This document shows, in pieces, positions 46,480 through 59,248 of a DNA stretch of 64,000 bases. Made by a program: the position numbers and the translations under genes. Numbering within the stretch: position 1 is the first letter of the stretch; every line of letters starts with the position of its first letter. Origin of the DNA: Sebastes aleutianus (lineage: Eukaryota > Chordata > Actinopteri > Perciformes > Sebastidae); NCBI GenBank assembly GCA_916700875.1, contig CAKAKS010000034.1, positions 18,348,506 through 18,412,505 on the forward strand, written 5' to 3'. Below the pieces are notes generated by a model. That model was not told where the DNA came from. It made no database searches and was given only the letters and a program-made list of their open reading frames with translations.

Positions 46480-49400
46480 GCTGGAAGCTTCATGGATTTT
46501 AGCCATGAGTGTGCAGCTCAGAGAGGAAACAACTGAAGGGTATGAAAGGGCACTATTAGAGGCCACTTTGTCAGAGGGATGTTACTCATTGACCTTTTGG
46601 AAAAACAGAAAATGCGTGTCATATGGACACAGGAGACTGCTGTATGTTTCCAGATTCCTGAAACTATTAAGTGCACATTGCACAGTGTTAAACTGACAAT
46701 GAAAAAAGGATGTGTGTGGGGATAGGGGGGTGGTTCCAACAGAGCTCGGGAGGACATTGGGCTTGTGTCAGAGCTCTGAAGGACATTGGGCTTGTGTCTA
46801 AACCCAGTTTAACCATATTTGGGGCAGATCAGAAAACAGTCATGTGAATCATTTTTTAAATGCCCATTTGTAAAAGTTTTGTAGGTCACTGACGAACAAA
46901 GTTCCTTCCAATTGGGCCATCAGATCAGAAAATTATATGGGTCGATTTTGAAGACAAAGTGTGGTGAATTTTATTTGGAGGACATGACGGTGTCTTCAAC
47001 CTCTACCCTCTGCAACAAATGTATTATTTATGTTAAAATTGTGTTGGAAAATTACGTTCCTATGCATATAGCATTGAAACATGTATCCATTGCAATCATC
47101 AGCTGGAAATAGTGCTGTCACATTTGTTTCATATATTGATTCTGACCTCGAATAGATTCTATGTGACCTGAGGCATACGTGCACTTGCAAGATCATTAAA
47201 AGGAAAATGTGAGTAAAACAAGACTTCTCTCTAGTTATATTGTTTGTAACGTGACATCTACCAGAGACTGGGTTGAAAGAAGATGTCTATATCTCTTTGT
47301 CTTGTATGTAGTTCGCAGTGAGCTTTGATTATTCTGCTTTTACTTTGAAATACAGATAAGGGTGCTCTATATGGAATTATGACTTCCCGGTGCACCTACA
47401 TATAAAAGGAATAGAAACTATGTTGCATGCACCATGAAAACATTTGCAATACAGATTTCTTGACTTATTAGAAAATATAAATGTCTTTGCTCGGGGTGAA
47501 ATACCTTTTTCCCACTGATTATAAATCAGGAATATTTTTGCGAAAAATGTGACTATTTCATAGTTAAACTATATTTCATTGGTGTGTAGTTGGCATTTTT
47601 GTGATATATATGTTTTACAGGTTAGGTCTGACCTATTTAACTGCTTTATCGTGGCAGAACACTGGAAAACCTGTTATAATGTAATACTATCTGTGTGGTA
47701 AAGAATAACCTGTCAGATGGTTATAATTGACATATCTGACGCACAAACTCTCTCATAAAGGATTTATATTTATGTTTCTCTGGGTTGACCCATCAGGTCT
47801 GTACTGGTTCATGTACTGTAATGTCTGACTCATGAGGTGAGGCCGTACAAAGTGCACAGAGAATGTACACAGCGCACTTTTTGGTGTGCTGACAAGAGGT
47901 TAGACAACTGCCCTGGGCATTAATTACAACTTAGAAAGTTGATTATGAACTAACCTAAAGATTACACAAACAATCCTTTATTATAACAGGAAGCTAATCA
48001 CTCCATGGGCTGGGGTAAATGTTCAAACTGACAAAATCGTCACAAGTATGCAGTTAATAAGCCTGGGGTTGAACAAACAGATTATGGGTTGGGAGTTATC
48101 TCTAAGAGAACAGTCCTCTGAGGACAAGGCAAGAAAATATGATGGAACATTTGTGATCAGGTGCTACAGACAGAGGCAGATCTATGTATATATGAACTGC
48201 TCTATGAAATGTAAGTAACAGCTTGTCATGTATTAATCTGGTAATAGGCATCCACCCCCTTTTTAAATGTATTTATTTATCTTTTAAATATTTTAATAAT
48301 ATTATTTATTTTATTTTATTATTACTTTTTTCTTTTTTCCTGTTGGTAAGGCAATACACTCTTCTGTAAATTGTAAATAATTGTATGTATATATATATAT
48401 ATATTATATGACAGATTGTTTATTACCAATGTATAATTATAATTCTTATACTTTGTATCACCTCTCATGATGAGAGTTGTGTTTTGCAAGTTTCAATTAT
48501 TGAAAGCACAATAACAACAGTGTTATGGAAAAAAAATGGAAAAAAGGGGGAAAACGTCTAATTTGATACAAATTACAAATGGCTTGTTTTATCTTAAAAT
48601 ATTCAGTTTACTCTTAAAAGAGACTGAGAAAAAACCTGCAAATACTGGCTGGAAGTGTGTGGCTGGAATGCTGATGGACTAATCATTTGAGTTATCAGTT
48701 AAATTGTATTGACAACATGTGCCTTTTTCACAGCAGACATGTTGAGTAATCATGGCATCAAAAGCACAGGTGTAAAAGACACCATTGGCGATGGCTCTGC
48801 TCCATTAATCAGTACCCAACAGTTCAGCCAAGGGTAATATACAGGAAACTATGTAGGAACATATTATGCAGGGTTTTACTCCGGCTGGAAAAAAAGGACG
48901 TAATCTGGTGGGAGCCCTGGAGGTGTGCGGGGACAGGGGCGGTTTGCTGTACTCACATGAACCCCGTAGTTCCAGCAGAGCTCAGGAGGACATTGGGCTT
49001 CTTGACAAAGAAGCCTTGTATCCTTTTGGAAGACCGCATGAGGCCGCAACCTTTTGTTTCCCTCGGCTCAGCTTCAAACTGCTGTTTGACGCAGACCTCC
49101 TCTCAACGTCAAAATAAAAGTCTGGACCCAATTAATTACAGAATATATCACATCTTCTCCAAATGCTTCCATTTTGTTGCGATGCTCAATTATACATTGT
49201 TGGCGCTGGCAGCATTAGTTACTTGTGGAGTACTTTCCCATGCCTTTTTTTGTTGCTGAGCCACGTTATAATGGTGAATAGTCTTCTTGTTAGACTGAGC
49301 TGTGTAATAATTTACCTCTTTCCTGGATTAAAAACGTTTATTATGTGCTAGCTGGTTTCTTTTTTATTTAAAAAAAATCTTAGAATACAAGTAGAGATTT

Positions 49401-49630
49401 TCTTTAATCAGAGACTGAGAAGGTTTAAGCCACGGACATTGATATGAACTGTTTTAATGTGCACGACCTAATTGCTTGCCTGCTTTTTATGTCGTTTCTT
49501 GTGTTTGGTGAGCCGAAGACAAATTTCAACCCGGTTGGACAATAAAGATATGTTCTTTTCTATTCTATTCTACTAATTATTTAAGAATTGAAATGATGTC
49601 CTGTCCTGAAACAATGTCAAAATATTATCT
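46480..49630. other. Gene-free region
   Basis: No supported gene. Two similar short segments at about 46733 and 48968 share 'agctc.ggaggacattgggct'. Confidence 0.5.
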
Positions 49631-49631
49631 G

Positions 49632-49656
49632 GCAGGCAGGCAGGCAGGCAGGCAGT
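49632..49656. repeat. GGCA tetranucleotide repeat
   Basis: About six perfect tandem copies of GGCA. Confidence 0.9.
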
Positions 49657-52600
49657 AAACAATACAGCTACATCATGTCCATCCTTAAAGTCCTCAAATT
49701 TTAACAAGGCATTTTATAATTGATTGAAAAAAAGCCAAATTTTTATTCCAGGCAAAATACACAATGTTCTCAAGTTCTCATGGCTCATGGAGCACTGAAT
49801 TGGACATATGGAGGACATAAATTGGCACGGTTAATGGGTGACATTCCTCTCGTAATGGGTTTTATTATCAGATAATGGTGCCCTGATTATAAATAGGACC
49901 TTTGCTCTGTTTTGTGTCTTGCGGTCCAGTTGACTGACTCGCAGAGTAAAGCAGAGGGAAGAAGAAGAGCGGCAAATGAAGTAGAGCTGAGTGATGAGTT
50001 AAAGCGTGTTGTCACTTCAAATAATGAAAAACGACCTCAGAACAGATAGATATGTCAAAAGAACATAAAAGACTTTTTGTGGTTTCACACAATTAATTTC
50101 AAACAGACTTTAAAAGTTGTTTGACCCTAGAAAACCTGCAAATGAAACCATGAAGAGTTAACGATGGGATTCATTTTTGACTCATTCATAGTTGGTGCAC
50201 ACTTTTAAAAAAAGTTAAATTGTACAACTCATAGTATAACGTTGACCAGCAAGTATGCCTATAAAGTTCTTTAATAGTTCTGGAACAATCAAATGTCTTA
50301 ATTGCTTTGTAGTGTGGTATTTTATTTATTCTGCAAAATACTGTCTGATGACTCACAGTTGCAGTAGCTGCTCTGTGATTCATTCTGTTCTGTGTATTTG
50401 AGTGACATGTACCTGTGTGTGTAGGTGACTAAGGCTGAATTTCAGGGAAAGTTGACTGGTTCATCACCTCAGGTTATAGACTTCCTTAATCTCCAAATTA
50501 GTTGTGGTTTAGGTTGCTTGTTGGTCACTGTTCTCTGAGATTTGTTGTAAATTGTGTGGTGAAATGCTGCTGGCATGTAAATTCTGCTAATTTGTACATA
50601 CAGTATAGGTCCAGATGTGCAGTATAGCTCAGCTAAACAAAACACAATTTTAACTACTAGCAACTCAATGAGTACCTAGCAAAAACACGCTAACAAAGTG
50701 GTGCTAGCGATTTTGCAACTTCATGCTGTGTGTACTGTTCTCTGTATGTGTTTTACTTCCAAAGTGTTAACATAAATAAACAGCCAGCCAAACTCCTTTT
50801 CAAGAGCCAGGAAGTGAGCGTGCTTGCTCCTTTAATGACTTCTTTCACAGCAGGTCAAGTCAAGATGACACATTGAATTGGAGTGAAACTAGAAAAGAAA
50901 ATACAAAAGATGTACTTAATGAACTGCTATTACAAAAACAGGTAAATATAAATAACCTACCATTAACTTGTGAATGCAATAGGTATATAACAGATAAGCA
51001 GTAAAGTTGTCTTATGAGCATTAACACATAAAGTTATTATATTTCTACAATCTTAGAAAAATGCCCGTCAAAGTCATTAATATCAATTCTCAAGCATGTA
51101 AAGAACATATATCACTTACAGCCATTGCTTTCTGAGGGATTCATATGCAGGATTACACTGGATTCAACATGAGAAACTATACAACTGCACCCATGTTCTC
51201 TCTCTGTTTTCAGGTCTCCTCTATACTTCCTACTTCCTGTTACCCGCTTCCTGTTTACACTATCTTTCCAGCCTTCAAAATAAAGCTCAACAATCTTTTC
51301 TGAGAATAACAATACAAACACATTTTTAACAGTCAACTTGGTCTTTTTAGCATTTTAAACGCACTCAGGGCAGAACACTGTGCACTCTATGACCAAAACT
51401 CACTGAACCAACAGCCAAAGAAGAAAAAAAAATAAACTTTGCTTTATATAGCCATAATCATAACCATAAATTATGTCTTACATTTGCTTTTTTGTGATCA
51501 AAAGATGTGTTCGAGGGCATATCAATGCTGCTAATGGCTACTCCAATGTCTCTGGATTAGTTCTGAGTCAATACCAACAGTCTGTATTCATTTGCATGAC
51601 ATGGAGGAGCAATTGCACTCTGCCTTCCTCCAGCATCGAACAGCCTATCCTCAGTCTTCCATTTGAAAACACGCTCCATGTCTCCATCTGGTGGATGCAT
51701 CGTGGTACTGCACTCATCCTAATGACACTGGCCTTCAATAGAGAGCTGGTCAAATAGACCAATGGGTTGTGGTTTTCTTTGAATGGGAACATGTATAGAG
51801 GTCTGATTGATTTTTTAAAACAAAGCCAAAACAGTTGTATTCAGATGGGATTAATACCTATAGCGACATGCAAAATGAAAACAAATGAGTTTTACAGTTA
51901 TTTGAGAAAATTTCAAATGGCACAGATGGTACTCAAATGTACCCACATTTGAAGATTCCGCCTTAACATGCTTCTACATAGACCTCCCCAATGTTGCTCT
52001 GCTTCACTATATTAGCATCAGTCTGGGTACAGGTAATGTTCAGATGTTGTGATATGGTTTTCTGGGGGTTTCGGGCTGCAAGTGCATCATTCCAAAGGGA
52101 TATGCATTCTAAAAGTGTACAGTTTTGTTAGGCGGAAATGAAATCTTTAATTTATGCTGTGTTCCACCTTCATTTACCCTGACCCAGTAACATATATACT
52201 GATGTTTACACCTCTGCAGAAATCTCACAAGTGTTACCTTCATTATGATACCAAGATTATTCAAATAGACTTTGTATTTGCGGAGATACACTTTATTCAT
52301 TTTGGGCATGTCATTTTTGAGATGGGGCCTGAGCCAGAGGCCTGGGGCTCAAGATTAAAGCTTGATTGGATTTGAAAGAGAACATAAATGTATGAGAAAG
52401 ATTCCATGTAGTCTTTGTCAGTGGATCAGCAACATAAAACATGAAAATAGGATGGCAGCCCACCACTCCAAGATACAGTATGTACCCTTCATTTTTCTGA
52501 GGAGCGTTTTAACAACAGCTGTTGAAGAAAGCATCTACATTCAACTGCTGATGTCCCATCCATTTTTCCCCTTTTGTTGACAGTACTGCACTGTGGTTGA

Positions 52601-53376
52601 GACTACAGAAAATACATTGAAGTTTTATTATCAGATAATAATGAGGTTGTTGCGATAGAGTTCATACATCATCATGATGTAATGTAGGACTTGATGTGAG
52701 TAATAACAGGTGCGAGATACTGCGGTGCGCCATTGTCTATCTCAACCCACAACATCAGTTTGTTTTTTTATGTCTTATCTCTGTATTACTGTGTATTATT
52801 ATCTCGGTGTTATTGTAATGGAATCTCCCAGAACATAAAAGCATAATTTCCACAGTTACATACAGCCTGGCAGGGAGCAGATGAAGCAGAGATGTTGGAT
52901 GTCTCCTTCAGTTGAGTGTCAGAAAGGAAAAAGACAAAAGGAACTGTGTTCATCTGCAATGACCTCATGTACAGTATTTTGCCTTAAGTGCATACATGCT
53001 TGCATACATGTTTTGACCTTGTTTTGCCTCATCCTGACACTATCCAGTAACAGATAGTGTAGAAGGACTCTTCTCTTCTGTCAGTCAGATAGAAACTGGC
53101 ATCAGAACATCAGGGGTGACACACAGACTGAACTCTTTGTCCCGTCGTCCCTGTTATCCTTTAAAAGAGAACTGACTGACAATAATTAAGTAATTTAACA
53201 TGTAATGAAATTATTTCAACACCGGGCCCGGGTCAGCTCTTTCTGTGATCATCGGGGGTGAGCTATCTACATTTTCAGACCATAGTTGTCTTGTAGTGTT
53301 CAGCTGGACATAGTGTCGGTTTGAGGCTTAATGGGTGTGCTGTTGGATTTTTATGCTGCTGTTTCTGTGTCTACCA
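49657..53376. other. Gene-free region
   Basis: No gene or clear transposon. 49800-49960 is non-repetitive with AT-rich homeodomain-like words and might be conserved regulatory DNA, but this cannot be shown here. Confidence 0.45.
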
Positions 53377-53377
53377 G

Positions 53378-53419
<42 letters not shown>
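53378..53419. repeat. TG microsatellite
   Basis: Perfect TG run of about 40 bp. Confidence 0.9.
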
Positions 53420-53420
<1 letters not shown>

Positions 53421-54255
53421 TGACAGGCTTTTAGGCTGTCGTGTCTGTACATTATGTACACGAAATACAAGATGTGTCATGTACATTTCCTGTTTGTCCA
53501 TAGTGCCTGTATCATTACCTCTCACGTGTCGGGCTAAATTCTGGTTCATAGGCATGCACATCTTAGTAGTATTTGGCCTAACTTTAGTTAACAGTGTTTA
53601 ACTGTGTTTGAGGGAAAGGCCTTGAAACTGATTTTCTCAGTTGTCACCCACATTTTTATTTATGATCACACCAGGGGATCTGAAAAGACAACAAAGGACA
53701 TTGTTAGTCATAAGTGGGTACATTTTCATCATCAAAAGAGGAATATATTAATGAGAGGGATGCTTGTTTTCATGCGCTTACTTCTTTGTCTTTGTGCCCA
53801 TTTGATTATGTGTGTCATTTTACATGTTCTTTATTTGGTGTTTGCATTTAAATGTACCCTCAGGGCTCACAAAGTACACCCGTATAAGCTTATGCAATCC
53901 AACACAACTGTTCTGCTATAAAATCAATTTTATGATGCTATTATTTTCATGGCTTTTTTTACCCTGTCATAGAGGTGTTAATTCAATTTGTCAATATGAT
54001 TTAGCATTGAGGTCTTGAAGGTCCACTTGAAGGTCTTGGACAAAACATTACAAACACCTCTCACTATAATGTAGTCCAGTACAACACCACCTTCAACTAT
54101 GTTCTCATTAATAAACATATGATTGAATTTACACGTCAACAAAAACTGAACATTGTAAACTTCATAAAGGTAGTATTTATGGCAGAGCTGTTGTATTGAA
54201 TTGTAATAGGTTGTACAGGTGTAAAAGTACATAGTACAAGTATTAGCATCAGTAA
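53420..54255. other. Gene-free region
   Basis: Nothing recognised. Overlapping small open frames lack similarity to known domains. Confidence 0.5.
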
Positions 54256-54706
54256 TTAAAGGTACAGTGTGTAGGATTTAGTGACATCTAGTGGTGTGGT
54301 TGCAGATTGCAACCAACTGAATACCCCTTCGCTCATTCCTCCCTTTCCAAGACGTGAGCCGTTCGCCTCCCTCAGCAGCCATCATTACCATAATAACACT
54401 ACACTTCCCAAGCATGTCGGAGAACTACGGTGGCCTCCAGGTAACGTAAAAACACGAAAGGCTCTCTCTCTAGAGCCAGTGTTTAGTTTGTCCGTTCTGG
54501 GCTACTGTAGAAACATGGCGGAGCAACATGGTAGACTCCGTAAAGAGGACCCAATTCCTATGTAGATATGAAGGACTCATTCTAAGCTAACGAAAACACG
54601 ATTCTTAGTTTCAGGTGATTATACACCAATGAAAACATAGTTATGAATATTATATTCAATTTCTGCTACTAAATCCCCCCAAAATGTTACACACTGTTCC
54701 CTTTAA
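54256..54706 (-). mobile_element. MITE family R, copy 2
   Basis: Opposite orientation to copy 1: begins 'ttaaaggtacagtgtgtagg' and ends 'gttacacactgttccctttaa'. Internal 'gcagattgcaacc' and 'aacatggcgga' are shared with the family. Confidence 0.8.
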
Positions 54707-54959
54707 AGTATCAAAAATAAAGGGTCCATTTTAAGGAATGGGCCTGTTCTAAATGTTATATTATTGATTCATAAATCTTAAGTAGCATTTTAATGTAGCT
54801 GGTAGTTTAATCTAAAGCAATACATTCCATTTTATGGTTATCATATGTTTTATGTTTATGTTATCACAGTTCAATATTGACCTCTGAAATAATGAGGAGT
54901 AGAAGGGTAAAGTACCTCCCGATTACCTCAAACTCTACACTACCAGTTACTGAAGCAAG

Positions 54960-55480
54960 CCAACACTTAATTGATCAAAGAATGAAAGGATGGCAGGTGC
55001 CTGGCAGGAGGACAAACACAGGATTTCATCTGTGTTTGAGAACCATTTGTGGGAGGTCAAGGCACTGTGGCAGCTGCAGGAGCACCGAGCTGACGGAAAT
55101 GAGAGAAAATGTCAGAAGAAGGTTAGCCAATCCAAAGAGCAACTCAAAAAGGACAATGTGGCCAGCACAGCGAGGGAGAGAAGTAAAGCCTGAAACAGAA
55201 GAGCATGTGGAGACCTTGTCCGAGCTCAGCCACAAACAGGCTGACTGAACTAAAGCAAGGGGCAAAGAAAATGTGATGCTCTGGAAGAGGAGTTCAGGAA
55301 GAAGCTGACTGAGAAGGGGGTGGCTGAGAAAAGGAGATCAAAAAAGGAAAGAACTAGAGAAGATGTGAGGATGAAGAAGGTGAAGAGAGACAGCAACGGT
55401 GAGGTGAAGGAGGCTGCAGCTTGACTGGCTCAGGCACGGGATGAGGGACAAAAAGTGGGATCTCTGATCTCATAAGAGCG
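54960..55480 (+). pseudogene. Possible pseudogene of a Lys/Glu-rich coiled-coil protein
   Basis: From 54990 one plus-strand frame reads a highly charged helix-forming stretch (VFENHLWEVKALWQLQEHRA, then KEQLKKDN). It hits a stop at about 55191 and further stops near 55242-55250. The same frame then resumes as CDALEEEFRKKLTEKG and REDVRMKKVKRDSNGEVKEA. No intron-like signals separate the parts. A decayed coiled-coil gene or retrocopy fits best. The parent gene is not identified. Confidence 0.4.
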
Positions 55481-55959
55481 GTGGGACCGTCCTAACTTCC
55501 TTATCTCAAGCTGTGCACAGTGCTGTGGAACAGTTCCATAGAAGCATCCAAGCTAGGAAAGGATGTGTGGAAGTTTAGTTTCTGAGAAAAACTTCAGTGG
55601 CTATGTCATCAGTACTGGTGCCGAAAGAAAGCGAAGAAGGACCAGGGTGGATGCTGCTTTTTCAAACATGTATCCTACGGTAGAATGAGCTCATTCAGAT
55701 CAGAAGACCACATGCACATTTTTAAAGCACAAGGTTGAGTGGCCAAATCTAATTCAGCCCCATCAAACAGTGTTACTGTGCAAAGTATTCTCATACAACG
55801 GTTCGTATGATATCCTTCGAAAAAGTGATTTTTTCATTAGTTTTCCTACGAATGTCCAGCAATACATGACAATTTATGCTCATTACATGCATACGGTCTT
55901 TTCAAAGTGAACTTCCGTCTTCACAGGAAACAAATTCCTTAGGTTCAGGCAGTAAAACG

Positions 55960-56260
55960 TCTTAGTTAGGCTTAGGAAAAGATCGACTTGGTTAGGATTA
56001 GGCAACAAAACTACTTAGTTAGGTTTAGGTAAGGATTGACTTGTTAGGTTCAGGAAGTAAAACTACTTAGTTAGGTTAAGGAAAAGATCAACTTGGTTAG
56101 CATTACGCAACAAAACTACTTAGTTAGGTTAAGGAAAAGATCAACCTGGTTAGGATTAGGCAACAAAACTACTCAATTAGGTTAAGGTAAAGATTGACTT
56201 GGTTAGGATAACACAACAAAACTACTTTGTTAGGTTTAGGAAAAGATCGTGGTTTGGCTT
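55960..56260. repeat. Minisatellite, about 50-56-bp unit
   Basis: Five to six degenerate units of the type 'ttaggaaaagatc.acttggttagg' followed by 'attaggcaacaaaactactt'. The last units are duplicated at 59507-59690. A related tRNA-like segment follows (see next entry). Confidence 0.85.
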
Positions 56261-56885
56261 AAAATAACACTATAAGTGGCGTAACTTCAGTACATCAGTT
56301 ACGTAACAAATAAATCAACGTTGACTTCTGGTTTCACACGGGACACGAACGCCGGTCTCCCGAGTGAAAGTCCGGTATTTTTAGACCCACTTACCAGACC
56401 ACCTCCCTACGTGGCGTTCAGCGCTCTTTATATGCCCTGGTTGACAATTATGTGGATTGCATACAAACTAATTTCTTGGGATATACAAGTTAAAGTTTAC
56501 ATTTTAATGGATAATGACCATCACTAATAATGTACACAAATATTCTTTCTGTTCCTGCTTGGAGTTAAAATGAGGTCACAGATGCCTGGGACCAGTCTAG
56601 CCGTTAATGAGGCCCATGGAGTTAACATACCAAAGCATTAAGAGGTCACACGACCGGATATTTCACTTATACAAAGGCTAGACAACAGGCTTGCATCATA
56701 CTGATGCTGGTGTTATTTGCATGTCAGCAAAAGAGGCAGTAAATGATCCAAAACCTTTTCTGCTCCACTTAACAATTTTACCTCTGTGAAAGCAACTGTC
56801 ATTTTAGTTTGAAATTCGGCCAGCTGCATCTTTCCATTTTACCACTTATAGGGACATGGGAACAAATGGAGGGGCCTTATTATTC
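56089..56885. repeat. 0.8-kb duplicated segment, source-like copy
   Basis: Nearly identical to 59507-60307. It spans the end of the minisatellite, the tRNA-like segment and about 350 bp of apparently unique sequence. Here the sequence continues smoothly into 'ctaattgtcaccgcc', so this is likely the original location. Confidence 0.9.
56325..56425 (-). other. tRNA-like segment, possible SINE head
   Basis: On the minus strand, 'gtggtctggtaagtggg' resembles a degenerate A box, and 'gagaccggcgttcgtgtccc' resembles a T-arm/B box (GTTCG core), about 40 bp apart. Related sequence is at 17945-18020 and an identical copy at 59750-59830. It is not a functional tRNA: no closed acceptor stem can be drawn. 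Confidence 0.3.
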
Positions 56886-57449
56886 CTAATTGTCACCGCC
56901 ATTCTGTTTTGGCACGGGAAAAAACACAAATAGCAACGTTGATTGACTTTGATTAAATTAATTTGTTTTTGGGGGTAAGTTCCGCGTTCATTAGACTCGT
57001 TTAATGTCTCGCTGACCTGATTCAACCTCTGCTGCGTTGCTCAATTTGCCTGTTTGTCTAACTGCTGTATTTGAACATACAGTGCCTTATTTTGTAAATA
57101 GCGCACTGGCAGCAACGGGCCTTCTAAATTTTTTCATTAGGAGACCACCAACCCCAAGCCTCATTAGGGAAGAAACACACAGAACCCATGCAGAGAATTG
57201 GAGCTCCAATAAATTACCCCGTGTAGAAAAAACTCAAAGGAGGATACACAGAAGGGATGACGGAGCATTATGCAAAAGCTTTATCAGTGATACATTTTCT
57301 GTTTATTTAATTTAAAGTTTTGTTTTCTATAAGTTTCTATAAAAGCAATCCTGATTCCACCAAGATTGCTACTGATTGCTAATGATTCTACATATTGTAG
57401 CACTTGTTTTTCTATGGTTCCATAGCTTCAGCCATTCCTTTATGTGTTC
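56886..57449. other. Non-repetitive block, conserved-element candidate
   Basis: Unique-looking sequence rich in homeodomain-type words (ATTAAATTAATT at about 56953, CATTAG, TTTAATTT) with no coding signal. It resembles vertebrate conserved non-coding elements, but conservation cannot be tested from one sequence. Confidence 0.3.
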
Positions 57450-58082
57450 ATAGACTGTATATAAGAAGTGGACGTAGTCACCATGATGTCACCCATTGGT
57501 TTGTGGACTGCCGTTTTGAAGCCTTGAGTTCAGCATTTTGGCCATCGGCATCTTGGTTTTTGTCTGTCACCATTTTGTTTTTTTGCAACCAGAAGTGACA
57601 CAAGAGAGTGGAGCTAAACACAACCGAATGCTGAATAAGACATTTTTAGGTGACCAAAATGTTATTAGTAACTTTCATGAACTAATAACACACTGTGAAA
57701 GTGTTACAGTTCTAAGACAAAAACACAGACAACACTCAGACCGGACAACGCCATGGTAGCGACCTGTCAATCACAACGTAGCCACACCCTAAAGCATACT
57801 CTGCTTTATGGTCTATTTGACTCTAAATGGGAGCATAATTTACTAAATGAACATCATGCTGTTTTGAAGAAGACTTGAAATTAGCGATTGAGACCATAAA
57901 CTCATGTTTACAATGTTTACTGAGGTAATAAATCAAGTGAGAAGTAGGCTCATTTTCTCATAGACTTCTATAAACAATCAGACTTCTTTTTGCAACCAGA
58001 GAAATCGCCCCCTGCTGGCTATTAGAGAGAATGCAAGTTTAAGGCACTTCAGCATTGGCTTCACTTCTCAGACCCGGAGGTA
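57450..58082. repeat. Interspersed repeat family S, copy 2
   Basis: From 'tagactgtatataagaagtg' to 'cacttctcagacccggaggt'. Longer than the copy at 45671-46072 and similar to it along that length. Confidence 0.7.
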
Positions 58083-59248
58083 GCCCACTGGTAAATTCAC
58101 ATTGAAAAATCGCATGTATAAGCTTGGCCAATTGGCTATGAATGAAACATAGCTTATACAATCCTATAGGAGCAGTCCCTAAAAGCAGTTATTAGTCAGT
58201 CCTCACTCTCCAAGTCTTTTCAGAGGCTAATAAAATGGTAAATTGACTTGTCAAGGGGGTTAGCTCAATGTGCTAGAGCACTTTACTATAATGTTATTTT
58301 GCCCAGCCTTCACATTCTAATGGTGCACCAAACTGGTGAGCCAGGGAGCATCATGGTGGGCATCACTATGCTCGATAAAAGATAATAATGACAAAAAGAA
58401 ACAATGCACAAAATAAAACATCAATGTATATATCTGTACATATGCTGAAAACCTCTGTAGTTGTTCATCATTAACAATAATTCGATATTGTGTCAATCAA
58501 AAGAATGTATTTCATCTTGAAACGTGTCCACTGAGTTAGAGCTGATCAAACGTGAATAAAATTGAACTTCAATCTCACTTGATATGGAATTTGTCATTAT
58601 CTTTTGTTATCAGTGTGGTAGGACCTCTTTCATATCCTAAAAATAGTATCTGATAAACCAAGACACGAATGGACATAAAGACTCCAGTTTTTCAAAACGA
58701 AACCTCTCATAATTCAGATTTTCTGGTTCTGAGCTGAATATTTGACATCAAAGAAAATGTCAAGACAGAAAATCAGAAAAGAAAAAGGGCACTCATATGC
58801 GCATCAGAGGGATGAAGCAGATCGAAAGGCTTATGAAGTGCACATGACAAAAGCAGGACATATCTGGGGAGCGCCCTGAAATGTTTATGGACAACTTTAA
58901 GGGGAAAGCATTAGGACAACGTCAACAACACTGTAAGCTATGTCTGTCTTCCTGGAAAAATACTGCGCTTTGGAATTATCGCCTTTCTCATTTCAGCCAC
59001 ATGGATTTATACGTTACAGTAATCAACTGAATGCAAATCTCACATTATACTGTAAATCCTTTGTAAATCTCTTTTAGGATTAGCAAATTTTATCAGATAA
59101 ACACACACGGTTCATGATGCAAATGACACAAATAAATAAGTAAAGCACCCGCTAATTTTGGATGGATATCTCAAACCGTCTGTCACACTCAAGGCCTGCA
59201 GGTGACAAATCTAAACCTGGTCAAACATTGTTTGTTTAACTTAACAAC
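58083..59248. other. Gene-free region
   Basis: Nothing recognised. Confidence 0.5.

Noticed and set aside
48866..49259. Overlapping 83- and 100-aa frames
   Set aside because: No recognisable domain, no splice context and no codon bias. One contains only hydrophobic random sequence at its end.
53328..53601. Frames of alternating Cys-Val or Thr-His
   Set aside because: Translations of a TG microsatellite.
56325..56425. A functional tRNA gene
   Set aside because: Only degenerate A/B-box-like words are present; acceptor and anticodon stems do not close.
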